Below, in pieces: positions 15,001-21,539 of a stretch of 23,210 nt of DNA; the stretch's first letter is position 1, and each line of letters begins with the position of its first letter. A model generated the notes under the pieces. That model saw only the letters and a program-made list of their open reading frames with translations. It had not been told where the DNA came from and searched no databases. The translations under genes were made by a program, and so were the position numbers. Origin of the DNA: a virus; the IMG/VR virus record IMGVR_UViG_3300006735_000276, positions 1 to 23,210 of that record; one strand, written 5' to 3'.

Positions 15001-16353
15001 TTTACAGGTCAAAATAAAAGAAATTCAGAATTAATTAGTGCAGGTCGAGTAATTTTATCTTCGTTTGGTCTTGGTCCTAAAGTAGAAGATATTAATGTAT
15101 TTACTGAAAATTTACGAAAATATGATGAGCAATTATATTCTGAATTAGAACCTATGATTTTAAGTTCACAAGCTAGTCAAGGTCAAAAATATTTAACAGA
15201 TTTAACCTATGAAGAATTTCAAAATATAGATGATTTAATGAAATCTTTGTGGCATCAATCAAGACGAGTTGAACAAGTAAAAATTGCTGGTAAATTATTA
15301 GATTTACAACCTGTTGTTGATACGTTAGTAAAACGTATGGATACAATGATACAAAGAAGTGCACGATTAAGAACGTTAGAAACAACACCAATAGGAACAA
15401 CAAAAGCTGTACCTAGAACATATTTATTTAATAAAAATTTACTAGGTTTTGCTGCAAAGCTTAGAAGAATGGAAAGTTGGGTTGATACTATGGATGGTGC
15501 ATCAGGATTAAAAAAAGGATTAGGATCGGCTGTATTAGAACTTGAAGGGGGAAAATTAGGAGATTTTTATAATACTTTATGGTTTCCAATGAAATCAGCT
15601 TTAGACGAATACCGAGCACAGCAAACAATATTTACAAAACAATATTCAGATATGATTGCAAATGTAGATTTTGGCAATGCAGAAATTACAGCAAATGAAT
15701 TTGCATTAGTTTCTGAGTCATCTGAAGCGTATACTTTTGGATCAGAAAGTAATGGTAGAGGTAAAGTAGAATTATTAGGTGCTATGTTGCATACAGGTAA
15801 TGATAGTAATTTAAAAAAATTATTATTAGGAAGAGGTTGGGGTTCATTAAACGAAGATGGAACATTAAACAGAACTTATTGGGATGCATTTGAAACACGC
15901 ATGAAAAATGAAGGAATATTAACTGGACAAGATTATAAATTTTTACAAGCTGTATGGGATTTAAATGAAAAAATGCTACCGCTTTTACAAAAAGCACATA
16001 GAGATACTGAAGGATATTATTTTAAAACAGTAAAAGCAACACCAATATTAAATAGATTTGGCGAATTTCGTGGTGGATATGTACCAGCAAAAGGTGATCC
16101 TGTAATGACAGATATAGAAATAAAAGAAGAAATAAATATTTTAAAAAGTGAATTTAAAAATTCTTTGCCAAAAGTTGAAAGTGGTATGACAAAAGAACGT
16201 AATGAAAGGTTCTATCAACCATTATCATTGCATTTAGGATATATGACTAAACATATTGATGACACATTGCGTTATGCCTATGTACAACCAGTTTTGCAAG
16301 ACACATTAAAAATATTAAAAAACAAAGAATTTGAAAAAAAATTAAAATTATAG
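9043..16353 (+). CDS. Giant polyvalent ejection protein with ADP-ribosyltransferase-like and metallopeptidase-like domains (zero-frame part)
   Basis: This 2436-residue protein sits at the T7 gp16 position. Residues 3-12 and 38-47 are two copies of an N-x-YEQ-x-x-x-ED motif. Residues about 228-300 are Gly-rich and hydrophobic (GFFIPDGPALIGGEAVGAMV), suggesting membrane contact. Residues about 722-865 form an ART-PolyVal-like ADP-ribosyltransferase: Y742-H743-G744-T745, then TGVYLT (767-772) and EVVIFEPNAVKSI (from 850). Residues about 970-1140 hold a conserved module with NAVGWY, GPKIGNGFF (1106-) and MRTWGR (1131-1136). LLWYPERRLYD lies at 1293. A second ART-like domain, with Y1403-H1404-H1405-T1406 and DDEFPNGRKDFRLSV, covers about 1385-1480. 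HETAH (1518-1522) with E1573 in HESFAY forms a metallopeptidase-like site. The rest is helical. The stop follows an A8 run, and the protein seems to continue in the next ORF. There is no clear ribosome site, and the ATG is 2 bases after the previous stop. Families are from memory of the polyvalent-protein literature. Confidence 0.85.
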   Translation: MTNIYEQLANEDSQNLKKDTSENLVNDKESNIDQSNTNVYEQISAEDNRLADLAVKRSLQAVIRKDPAMIGEGLILARELGLDERFALDSDEAIRRMKERKREKDLENLQLAKNSPVLMRQLTDPKFAALAQDNVQNLAANENLWNGIISAPEDAYQGIRKGVLSREMGFIANRLRKGRVPLISTQDGFDLDYVPTEQDQKDFERLKEIEEEIANYDADGVGLIEGSGYFVGQYASSIPEAATAGLATWKTKTWLGAKVGTGIGFFIPDGPALIGGEAVGAMVGGTIGNFVGLFTGWNAFANKLTYDTFKIEGGHSWLELRANGYSLEDARLRSNAVGTVNAAIEKIGFNILAGPYGKALNSLKGSFARSGLASTPFVKRITRQFAKNALGKNGKQLTWNAITREFARDYGILLATETGQEFLQEAIAITANNLDADDGVVTLNAEEIGDRLWATVTETFKGMILFGLVGPGITLNSNRIKANKARNNTAVLEKIIANTKDDATYKRDQKQYQDYEQELGDKAGIKDFYFNANVFQQQLNENAITDEQLELFSPELAQQIKDARKEGSVGKVIKIPTGKYLAEIANTNLGNALFPHLKEGENEFSQTEMLQFYKDQPELVAAYKELFNQKTQDLKQFQRESRSVKAQIKKQLMNIGIEEDKARYMAAIPQMFAATYSKALGITPLEFLNRFQYNVVGEQDLNTFSKQFFNQNGTIKTDTQLFKNWFKKSVLVNSDGTPQILYHGTTDNFDHFDLDHPNRYDAGFAGTGVYLTLNEGLAKIYTMNKSIRVKGEKKIMKLYARLENPKIVDISIKPEIKSGGKVASDGFREQAIAEGHDGVIVKNAFGETVEVVIFEPNAVKSIDNNGNWSNEVNNLYQQQPLISFQQKGKQKQGKPIPQALFQISNLRESFDFAKGKTYATNRDFKLALQERVIKEAKKAKVDVKEFTAEVEKYLVQTVLEDAKFALEENANAVGWYNEKVSKAKALLSLIHPELATNPEANFAFTWALANTSNGIKVDKNFELAEQAYSYWEENGEFPIDIGIGDASDAINRNFKLFNRLIKEKGFESFEDFMKTTHTVKEVETYTNDEVSGETQGEIVYGAAVMGPKIGNGFFANLYGNYEQLTMDRWLMRTWGRMRGELVIDYTKQAKVKRGQLKELIKALSLQEKKELSEIIGVKIKLSNLDEVGVAIQKASTKKANRTKMNEIATVLEKPERKQFLFDLLGKPQKRYPHISIGGEIRKGGNALAKYLDGQKEAPSGAPERRNIRKVFSQVLAELQQTEKDLTMADLQALLWYPERRLYDAAKLDSQETNSGYEDNEAPDYANAAESLARQQGVSDADIQTTLQEVDNELKRQATIGTRGSESGEGGTGGVRKVDTFQQQGNIDKATGLAINPDGTVTVYHHTDRKSAEQIRSSSELRSAGEPDVYVTTRAIADIGYGNTAVAIRVEPSRLSLDDEFPNGRKDFRLSVRKSGGSIKVKVGEYFEQQSSDGARGRFDPTTLTTILTQEADFSTFAHETAHYMLTVLENIVIEGNAPTELIDDFDALLKFWDVKDLETWKSFDINQKREFHESFAYNFEQYLFDTKEKPPSTDKKIIRLFRKFSNFIKDVYKEVSTKINDLYKRETGKDLPILTNEIRNVMDRMLATNEQIVQAEQIYNLKAMFQTQEQSGMNDAEWAQYTTALQEAEDETLEIMEQQSMKQVRWVRKKMPKIQKELDKKIAKIRKKVEAEVTVEIQQEPIYKLRNFLKRGVTLNDKGEIVKVKGTHKISIDSIKNLIPFYDEAAQKAEIKQLGTGGFGLVAKKGLDVKLVADMFNFSDPLTMIDALLETQKIEDAIEERTDQRMLEEHSDLVDPRQLELQVINAIHNEARARFVAVELNTLSKAMRPVRYQVAAATQVAQDILADKKLSEIRPSEFTRAETRALKEAEAAMKKGDTKAAIKAKRSQLLNNLLAKESIEIHKEYDKATNKNTGLFNKFFGTDKKLFTGQNKRNSELISAGRVILSSFGLGPKVEDINVFTENLRKYDEQLYSELEPMILSSQASQGQKYLTDLTYEEFQNIDDLMKSLWHQSRRVEQVKIAGKLLDLQPVVDTLVKRMDTMIQRSARLRTLETTPIGTTKAVPRTYLFNKNLLGFAAKLRRMESWVDTMDGASGLKKGLGSAVLELEGGKLGDFYNTLWFPMKSALDEYRAQQTIFTKQYSDMIANVDFGNAEITANEFALVSESSEAYTFGSESNGRGKVELLGAMLHTGNDSNLKKLLLGRGWGSLNEDGTLNRTYWDAFETRMKNEGILTGQDYKFLQAVWDLNEKMLPLLQKAHRDTEGYYFKTVKATPILNRFGEFRGGYVPAKGDPVMTDIEIKEEINILKSEFKNSLPKVESGMTKERNERFYQPLSLHLGYMTKHIDDTLRYAYVQPVLQDTLKILKNKEFEKKLKL
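13082..13087 (+). promoter_or_regulatory. Ribosome binding site AGGAGG inside the giant gene
   Basis: A perfect AGGAGG lies 6 bases before the ATG at 13094. Neither of the two large ejection genes has such a site at its own start. It is followed by TAG (13088-13090) in the nested frame, so the nested ORF cannot extend further upstream and its first ATG coincides with the ideal spacing. Confidence 0.6.
13094..13483 (+). CDS. Putative overprinted gene nested in +1 frame of the giant ejection gene
   Basis: This is a 129-residue ORF entirely inside another gene. It has an ideal ribosome site, a stop two codons before its ATG, and the longest same-strand shadow frame in the window by a wide margin. 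The product is acidic at the start (SAQEEVNLEKEEQEEYERLI), Q/T/S-rich and probably disordered in the middle (about 35-68). It ends with two amphipathic helix-like blocks (SEVLENLMSTLPPELSQILV; NLLDLVSMMNSLTDVKISDS) and a DLLR end. It has no Cys, Trp, His or Phe and no signal or membrane segment. I recognise no family. The host frame here encodes a Gly-rich linker and the second ART-like domain, so both frames look protein-like. The C-rich codon patch supports constraint, but that patch is wider than the ORF. A regulator or antagonist of the overlapping enzyme domain is only a speculation. Confidence 0.5.
   Translation: MNSNVRPLSAQEEVNLEKEEQEEYERLILSNNKETLTKPQDLQLTQMELSPSTTTQTENQQNKLGLQVNSEVLENLMSTLPPELSQILVTAIQQLPLGSNLLDLVSMMNSLTDVKISDSQLESLEDLLR
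16334..16341 (+). other. A8 run: candidate -1 ribosomal frameshift site
   Basis: In the zero frame the codons are GAA AAA AAA TTA AAA TTA TAG, giving a classical A AAA AAA slippery heptamer at 16335-16341. The zero-frame stop is only 10 bases later (16351-16353). Slipping back one base continues as IKIIDPTIQKEMIEPWLKAA and then the 404-residue ORF, with no stop until 17588. The -1 frame is closed by TGA at 16332-16334 immediately before the slip site, as expected if the two parts are one product. The fused protein would be 2433 + 415 = 2848 residues. A sequencing or assembly error in the A run would look the same. Confidence 0.7.
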
Positions 16354-16373
16354 ATCCAACAATACAAAAAGAA

Positions 16374-17588
16374 ATGATAGAACCTTGGTTAAAAGCAGCA
16401 GCTAGTCAAAAAACATATGCACCTTCTGGTTTTGGTCAAAGTTTTGACCGAATATTAGCAACTATAAAACGTAGAACAGGTTTAGGAATTATGTTTGCAA
16501 ACATTGGCAACGCATTTCAACAACTTACAGGTTTATTCCCTGCTCTTATAAAAGTAAAACCAAGATATTTAAAAGATGGATTAATTACTTATATGAAAGA
16601 TAGAGAAGGCACAAATCAACAAATTGCATCTATGTCAAAATTTATGGCAGATAGACAAAAAAATTTAATATTTGATATACAAGACAGAATTAATGAATTA
16701 GTTATAAATCCTAATAAATTTCAAAAATTAAAAAATTGGGGAGAACATCATGGATATTTTTTACAACAAACATTTCAAGGAATAACCGATTCTATTGTTT
16801 GGATAGGCACTTATAACCAAGTGCATGAAACAATGTCAAAAGATATGAGCGATGAAGAGATAATGATAGAAGCAATTAAACAGGCTGATGCTAATGTGCG
16901 TTTAACACAAGATAGTTTGTTACCAGAAGACAGAGCAGCGTTTCAAAATATGAATCCAATAGTTCAATCAGTTACTCAATTTACTGGATATTTTAATATG
17001 ATTGCTAATTTAGGTTTTGGACAATATCAAAAATTAGTAAAAGATGATCTTGGTTTTAAAAATAAAGGTAAAAATCGAGAACAATTAGTTTATATGTATT
17101 TATATACGGTAGTGATGCCAGCAGTTTTAGCAGGTATTATTATGAGAGGTTTAGGTGGCAGAATAGAAGACGAGGACGAAGATGGATATTTATTAGATGA
17201 TATGGCATCAGCAGCATTAGGAGATATAGTTAATTACACAGCAGGTCTAGTACCTATTGCAGGTCAAGTATTATTAATACCAATTAATGCTCAAAATGAT
17301 ATTCCTTGGGATGATGATATAGTATCTAGCCCCGGTATTGAAGCATTACAAGATGCTCTTCAAATAATAGGACAAGTGCCAACAATATTTAAAGAAGGAT
17401 CAATGACAGGTAAACAAATAAGAGATGTATCTACAATGGTTACGTTAGGTTCTGGTATGCCAGTTACACCTTTAGGTAGAATATTAAGTTACTTAAGAGA
17501 TGTAGACCGTGGTTATGTTAAACCAAAAGGACCTATTGATTTTGTTAGAGGATTAGTTACAGGTAAAGCAGGTGCTAGTAAAAAATAA
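16374..17588 (+). CDS. C-terminal part of the giant ejection protein, in -1 frame
   Basis: As an independent ORF this is 404 residues from the ATG at 16374, but the frame is open back to 16335. No Shine-Dalgarno is seen before the ATG (only A-rich sequence). The product contains GLGIMFANIGNAFQQLTGLF, a helix-rich region (WGEHHGYFLQQTFQGITDSI), a TQFTGYFNMIANLGFG stretch and one strong hydrophobic segment, VVMPAVLAGIIMRGLGG, near residues 246-262, followed by an acidic EDEDEDG loop. Giant ejection proteins of the Bcep22 type usually end with this sort of helical, N/Q-rich C-terminal domain, whereas the 2436-residue ORF stops without one. I therefore read it as the continuation of the upstream gene through frameshifting, or after a homopolymer indel. 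A separate small virion protein is the alternative. Confidence 0.75.
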   Translation: MIEPWLKAAASQKTYAPSGFGQSFDRILATIKRRTGLGIMFANIGNAFQQLTGLFPALIKVKPRYLKDGLITYMKDREGTNQQIASMSKFMADRQKNLIFDIQDRINELVINPNKFQKLKNWGEHHGYFLQQTFQGITDSIVWIGTYNQVHETMSKDMSDEEIMIEAIKQADANVRLTQDSLLPEDRAAFQNMNPIVQSVTQFTGYFNMIANLGFGQYQKLVKDDLGFKNKGKNREQLVYMYLYTVVMPAVLAGIIMRGLGGRIEDEDEDGYLLDDMASAALGDIVNYTAGLVPIAGQVLLIPINAQNDIPWDDDIVSSPGIEALQDALQIIGQVPTIFKEGSMTGKQIRDVSTMVTLGSGMPVTPLGRILSYLRDVDRGYVKPKGPIDFVRGLVTGKAGASKK

Positions 17589-17590
17589 AG

Positions 17591-17603
17591 GTGTGACCGT
17601 AAA
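17591..17603 (+). promoter_or_regulatory. 13-bp element gtgtgaccgtaaa, copy 2
   Basis: Identical to 5830-5842. It begins 2 bases after the upstream stop and ends 48 bases before the fibre ATG, nearly the same geometry as copy 1. A perfect 10-bp palindrome aagaattctt follows at 17607-17616. The two copies mark the starts of the ejection module and of the fibre module, which supports a role in transcription initiation or control. Confidence 0.5.
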
Positions 17604-17651
17604 GCAAAGAATTCTTGGTAACCTTAATAAGATAGTGAAGATGTCTAATTA

Positions 17652-20600
17652 ATGACAATAAATTCGACTACAAGAAAGACGAATGCGTTAGTTGGTAATG
17701 GTAATACTGCTACATATCCTTTTGCCTTTAAAGTTTTTACAGACGCAGATGTTGTTGTAAAAAAATTAGAAACAGCTACAAGTATAGAAACAACTTTAAC
17801 TTTAGGTTTAAATAATGATTATATAGTTACTTTAAACGAAGATCAGAACAGCAATCCCGGTGGAAGTATAACTTTAAAATCTGGCGGTAATAATCAAAAT
17901 TTAGCTAGTGGTTTTTCTATTGTTATTACATCTGCTGTAGAACCATTACAAGGAACTGATTTAACAAACCAAGGTGGATTTTTTCCAGAAGTTATAAATG
18001 ATGCGTTAGATAAAGCAACTGTGTTGCACCAACAACAACAAGACGAATTAAATAGATCTATAAAATTTTCATTAACTAATACTATTGGTAGTTTAGAAAT
18101 TACAGAAAATGCTGCTGCTAGAAAAAATAGAGTTTTAGGTTTTGATAATTTAGGTGAATTTGAAGTACTGAAAGAACTAGGAACATACCGTGGTGATTGG
18201 TCTGCTAGTACTGCTTATGCAGTAAGAGATCTTGTAAAAGATACCTCAACAAATAATATTTTCTTTTGTAATACAGCACATACATCTTCTGGTTCACAAC
18301 CATTAACAACAAATACTAACTCTGCAAACTGGGATCTTATTGTAGATGCAGCAACAGCAACGACTTCGGCAAACAATGCAGCATCATCAGCTACAGCATC
18401 TGCAAACTCTGCAACAGCAGCAGCTAATAGTGCGACAGCAGCAGCAACTAGTGAAAGCAATGCGTCAACGTCTGCATCAACTGCAACTACTAAAGCTACC
18501 CAAGCAGATACTGCAAAGACAGCAGCAGAAACAGCTAAGACGGCTGCTGAGACAGCACAAACCGCAGCAGAAACAGCATTAGATACTTTTGATGATAGAT
18601 ATTTAGGTGCTAAATCATCTGACCCTACAGTAGATAATGACGGTAATACATTAATAGATGGAGCATTATATTTTAATACTAGTGATAACGTTACTAAAGT
18701 TTATGACCTTGGCAATACTGCATGGGTATTGTTAAAACTCTCACCTGCTGATCAAGCAAAAGTTAATACAGTACAAGCTTCTATAAGTAATGTTAATACT
18801 GTAGCCGGAGATATATCTAATGTTAATGCCGTTGCTGGTAACGCATCAAATATTAATGCAGTACAAGCTAATGCCAGTAATATAAATACAGTTGCAGGCA
18901 ATAATTCAAATATAAACACAGTTGCAAATGCAAACTCTAACGTTAGTGCTGTAAGCGGTGCTATAGCAAACGTAAATACAGTTGCAGGGGAAATAAACAA
19001 TAACAAATTGCAAACAGTTGCTAATAATATCAATGCAGTTGTAACTGCTGCTGACGATTTAAATGAAGCTACATCAGAAATAGATACTGTTGCAAATGCA
19101 ATTACAAACGTAGATAACGTAGGAAATAATATTGCAAACGTAAATACAGTCGCAGGTGCTATATCCAACGTTAATGCTGTTGCTAGTAATGCATCAAACG
19201 TTAATACTGTTGGCGGTGCAATAACAAATGTAAATAACGTAGGTGGCAGTATTGCAAATGTAAATACAGTTGCTACTGGATTAGCAGGTGTTAATGCTTT
19301 TGCAGCTAGGTATAGAGTAGGTTCTTCTAACCCTACAACTGATCTTGATGCTGGTGATCTATTCTTTAATACTTCTACTCAGAAGTTATTAGTTTATAAC
19401 TCAACCAATAGTGCGTGGGAAGAAGCACAAAGTATTGGTAACTTCTTTATCTCTACATTTAGTGAGTCATTTGACGGAAGTAGAACAGATTTTACTGTAA
19501 GTAATGCACCTGCAAATGCTCAACAGATAATCCTTAGTATTAATGGTGTTGTGCAGAAACCTAATAGTGGAACATCTACACCTTCAGAAGGTTTTGCTTT
19601 ATCAGGCAGTACTGTAAAACTATCTTCTGCCCCTGCTAGTGGATCAGATGTATTCATAGTAGTAATGGGTTCTACAGTAAATATTGGAACTCCAAGTAAC
19701 AACACAGTAACAAGTGCAATCCTACAAAACGGATCAGTTATAGAAGGTAAATTAGCAAACAATGCAGTAACACTAAGTAAATTATTCCAAGGTACAGCTG
19801 CTGGATTTATAGCAACTAACACCAACGGAAACTGTACTGTACCTACTTTTCCAAGCCATAGTGGAGACACTTTTATAGTACATGATCTTCTGTTACAAAG
19901 AGATGCAAGTAATGGAGATCCTGTTATTTCTGCTGGTTCTGGAGCTAGTATTACTTATCAAACAGGTACTACAGCATCTGGTGCATTTACATCAATTTTA
20001 GATACTACTGGATTACAGCTTGGTAGAAACACACAGTATGTCAAACTAGCTGCACCAGCAGATCAATCAGGACAAACAAGCTATACATTTACCTTCCCTC
20101 CTATATCGGGAACTAGCGGTCAAGCTCTTACTACAAATGGAAGTGGAACTACAAGTTGGACTACAATTTCTTCTGACTTAGTTGATGACACATCACCACA
20201 GCTAGGAGGTAACTTAGATGTAAATGGTAAGAAAATTAACTTTGGAGATAGTAGTTCATCTAATGATGACCGATTAACTTTTGGTGCTGCTGAAGATCTA
20301 CAAATTTTTCATGATGGTAGCTCTAATTATATTAGTGGTGAAGTAGATGGAAAACCTCTTTATTTAAGAGGAAGAAGCGATCTATACCTTCAATGTGGTG
20401 ATAATTCAAGTGGACATCGAAATGTTATTTACGCTGATAATAATGGAGCTGCACGTTTATATCATCCAGCTAGTAACGCTGAAAGATTACGGACAACAAG
20501 TGGTGGAGTGAAGGTTACAGGGAATGTTGAGTTGGCTGCTGATGGAGATACACTTCTTTTAGGCTCTAGTTCTGATTTTCAAATCTCACACGATGGAAAC

Positions 20601-21539
20601 AATAACGTTATTAAAGGTGTAGGCAATCACGGTACGCTTTTTTATACCAATAATGTAGAGCGTATGCGGATCGGCTCAACAGGAAATGTAGGGATAGGAG
20701 TAGCACCAGCTACAGGTAGCAGACTTCGTGTAAATCAAGCTGATGTAACTGATTACAATGCAAGTACTGCTGCTAATAACCCTGCAATAATAATTGGTAA
20801 ATCTAGTGGTTCTGGTGATGGTAAGTGTGTCGGGTTTTCAATTAACGGACCAAACGCTAACGCTGAATTTAATGCTGCAATGGTAGGTAATGGAAATAAC
20901 GAAGGTGATTTTCATATTGCAATGAGAAATGGTGGTTCGAGAAGTGATAGGTTTTTAATGACACATGACGGAATAATTAAGCTAATTTCCAATAGTACTC
21001 AACACGCTAAGTTGTTAAATGATGGAAACGTGTTTGAGCTTAGAACTTCTAATAATAGCGGTAACGCAGGTATGCTTATCTTCAGAGATGGTAATGCTGA
21101 TTTTTGTGGCCAGATAACATCTAATGGAGCAAACAATACTACATCTTATAATTCAAGTTCTGACTATAGATTAAAAACAAACGCACAATTAATTGCAGAT
21201 GGTATAACAAGAATTAAAAATTTAAAACCTTATCAATTTGAATGGAAGTCAGATCTAGGTACAAAAGTAGATGGATTTTTTGCACATGAAGCACAGACTG
21301 TAGTACCAGAAGCGGTTACAGGAGTTAAAGATGAAATGCAAGCTATATTGTATAAAGAAGGTGACGAGATACCCGAAGGTAAAAAAGTTGGTGATATAAA
21401 AGAATATTCGACAACTGATATAAAAGTACAAACTATAGACCAAGCGAAGCTTGTACCTTTACTTACTGCTGCATTACAAGAAGCTATTGCTAAAATAGAA
21501 ACATTAGAAACTAAAGTTGCTGCATTGGAGGCTAAGTAA
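17652..21539 (+). CDS. Long tail fibre with T7 gp17-like N-terminus and C-terminal peptidase-S74 chaperone
   Basis: This 1295-residue trimeric-fibre candidate binds host receptors. Residues 1-150 resemble the T7 gp17-like virion-binding domain (YPFAFKVFTDADVVV; NDYIVTLN; DLTNQGGFFPEVINDALDKA). Residues about 179-227 form a carbohydrate-binding-like module (YRGDWSASTAYAVRDLV). Residues about 232-308 are an Ala/Thr/Ser coiled-coil stalk (TAKTAAETAKTAAETAQTAA). Two related 'S-x-P-x-x-D...G-x-L-x-FNTS...VY...W' modules lie at about 318-358 and 556-592. Between them is a 10-residue repeat array (370-551). Further on are QIFHDGSSNYISG and QISHDGNNNVIKG motifs. The end is an S74 intramolecular chaperone: SDYRLK with Ser1170 and Lys1175, then LKPYQFEWK, GFFAHEAQTVVPEAV and a final coiled coil. 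The start ATG overlaps the stop of a 3-codon ATG-TCT-AAT-TAA. No strong ribosome site is seen. Confidence 0.88.
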   Translation: MTINSTTRKTNALVGNGNTATYPFAFKVFTDADVVVKKLETATSIETTLTLGLNNDYIVTLNEDQNSNPGGSITLKSGGNNQNLASGFSIVITSAVEPLQGTDLTNQGGFFPEVINDALDKATVLHQQQQDELNRSIKFSLTNTIGSLEITENAAARKNRVLGFDNLGEFEVLKELGTYRGDWSASTAYAVRDLVKDTSTNNIFFCNTAHTSSGSQPLTTNTNSANWDLIVDAATATTSANNAASSATASANSATAAANSATAAATSESNASTSASTATTKATQADTAKTAAETAKTAAETAQTAAETALDTFDDRYLGAKSSDPTVDNDGNTLIDGALYFNTSDNVTKVYDLGNTAWVLLKLSPADQAKVNTVQASISNVNTVAGDISNVNAVAGNASNINAVQANASNINTVAGNNSNINTVANANSNVSAVSGAIANVNTVAGEINNNKLQTVANNINAVVTAADDLNEATSEIDTVANAITNVDNVGNNIANVNTVAGAISNVNAVASNASNVNTVGGAITNVNNVGGSIANVNTVATGLAGVNAFAARYRVGSSNPTTDLDAGDLFFNTSTQKLLVYNSTNSAWEEAQSIGNFFISTFSESFDGSRTDFTVSNAPANAQQIILSINGVVQKPNSGTSTPSEGFALSGSTVKLSSAPASGSDVFIVVMGSTVNIGTPSNNTVTSAILQNGSVIEGKLANNAVTLSKLFQGTAAGFIATNTNGNCTVPTFPSHSGDTFIVHDLLLQRDASNGDPVISAGSGASITYQTGTTASGAFTSILDTTGLQLGRNTQYVKLAAPADQSGQTSYTFTFPPISGTSGQALTTNGSGTTSWTTISSDLVDDTSPQLGGNLDVNGKKINFGDSSSSNDDRLTFGAAEDLQIFHDGSSNYISGEVDGKPLYLRGRSDLYLQCGDNSSGHRNVIYADNNGAARLYHPASNAERLRTTSGGVKVTGNVELAADGDTLLLGSSSDFQISHDGNNNVIKGVGNHGTLFYTNNVERMRIGSTGNVGIGVAPATGSRLRVNQADVTDYNASTAANNPAIIIGKSSGSGDGKCVGFSINGPNANAEFNAAMVGNGNNEGDFHIAMRNGGSRSDRFLMTHDGIIKLISNSTQHAKLLNDGNVFELRTSNNSGNAGMLIFRDGNADFCGQITSNGANNTTSYNSSSDYRLKTNAQLIADGITRIKNLKPYQFEWKSDLGTKVDGFFAHEAQTVVPEAVTGVKDEMQAILYKEGDEIPEGKKVGDIKEYSTTDIKVQTIDQAKLVPLLTAALQEAIAKIETLETKVAALEAK
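18759..19305 (+). repeat. Degenerate tandem array of 10-residue (30-bp) repeats in the tail fibre
   Basis: The protein period is about 10 residues with consensus I/A-S/A-N-V/I-N-T/A-V-A-G-x, for example ISNVNTVAGD, ISNVNAVAGN, ASNINTVAGN and IANVNTVAGE. It covers residues about 370-551 with an interruption (NNKLQTVANNINAVVTAADD). DNA copies differ at third positions, so the array is old rather than a recent slip, though a block like gcaaacgtaaatacagt recurs nearly exactly. It is likely a fibrous shaft. Confidence 0.8.

Noticed and set aside
17589-17651. Sigma-70 type promoter in the gap before the fibre gene
   Set aside because: GTGACC could pass for a -35 box but no TATAAT-like box lies at 16-18 bases; the same reading works only at the other copy, so a plain host promoter is not supported.
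18346-18582. + strand 78-codon Q-rich ORF
   Set aside because: It is the shifted reading of the Ala/Thr/Ser GCA-rich stalk of the fibre. A Gln repeat is what GCAGCA gives in that frame, and there is no ribosome site.
18752-19168. 138-codon antisense ORF opposite the repeat array
   Set aside because: Open only because of the repeat codons; its protein is a repeated T/F/A/L string.
18759-19305. CRISPR-like array
   Set aside because: The 30-bp period is a coding repeat in frame with the fibre protein, there are no unique spacers, and copies differ at third positions.
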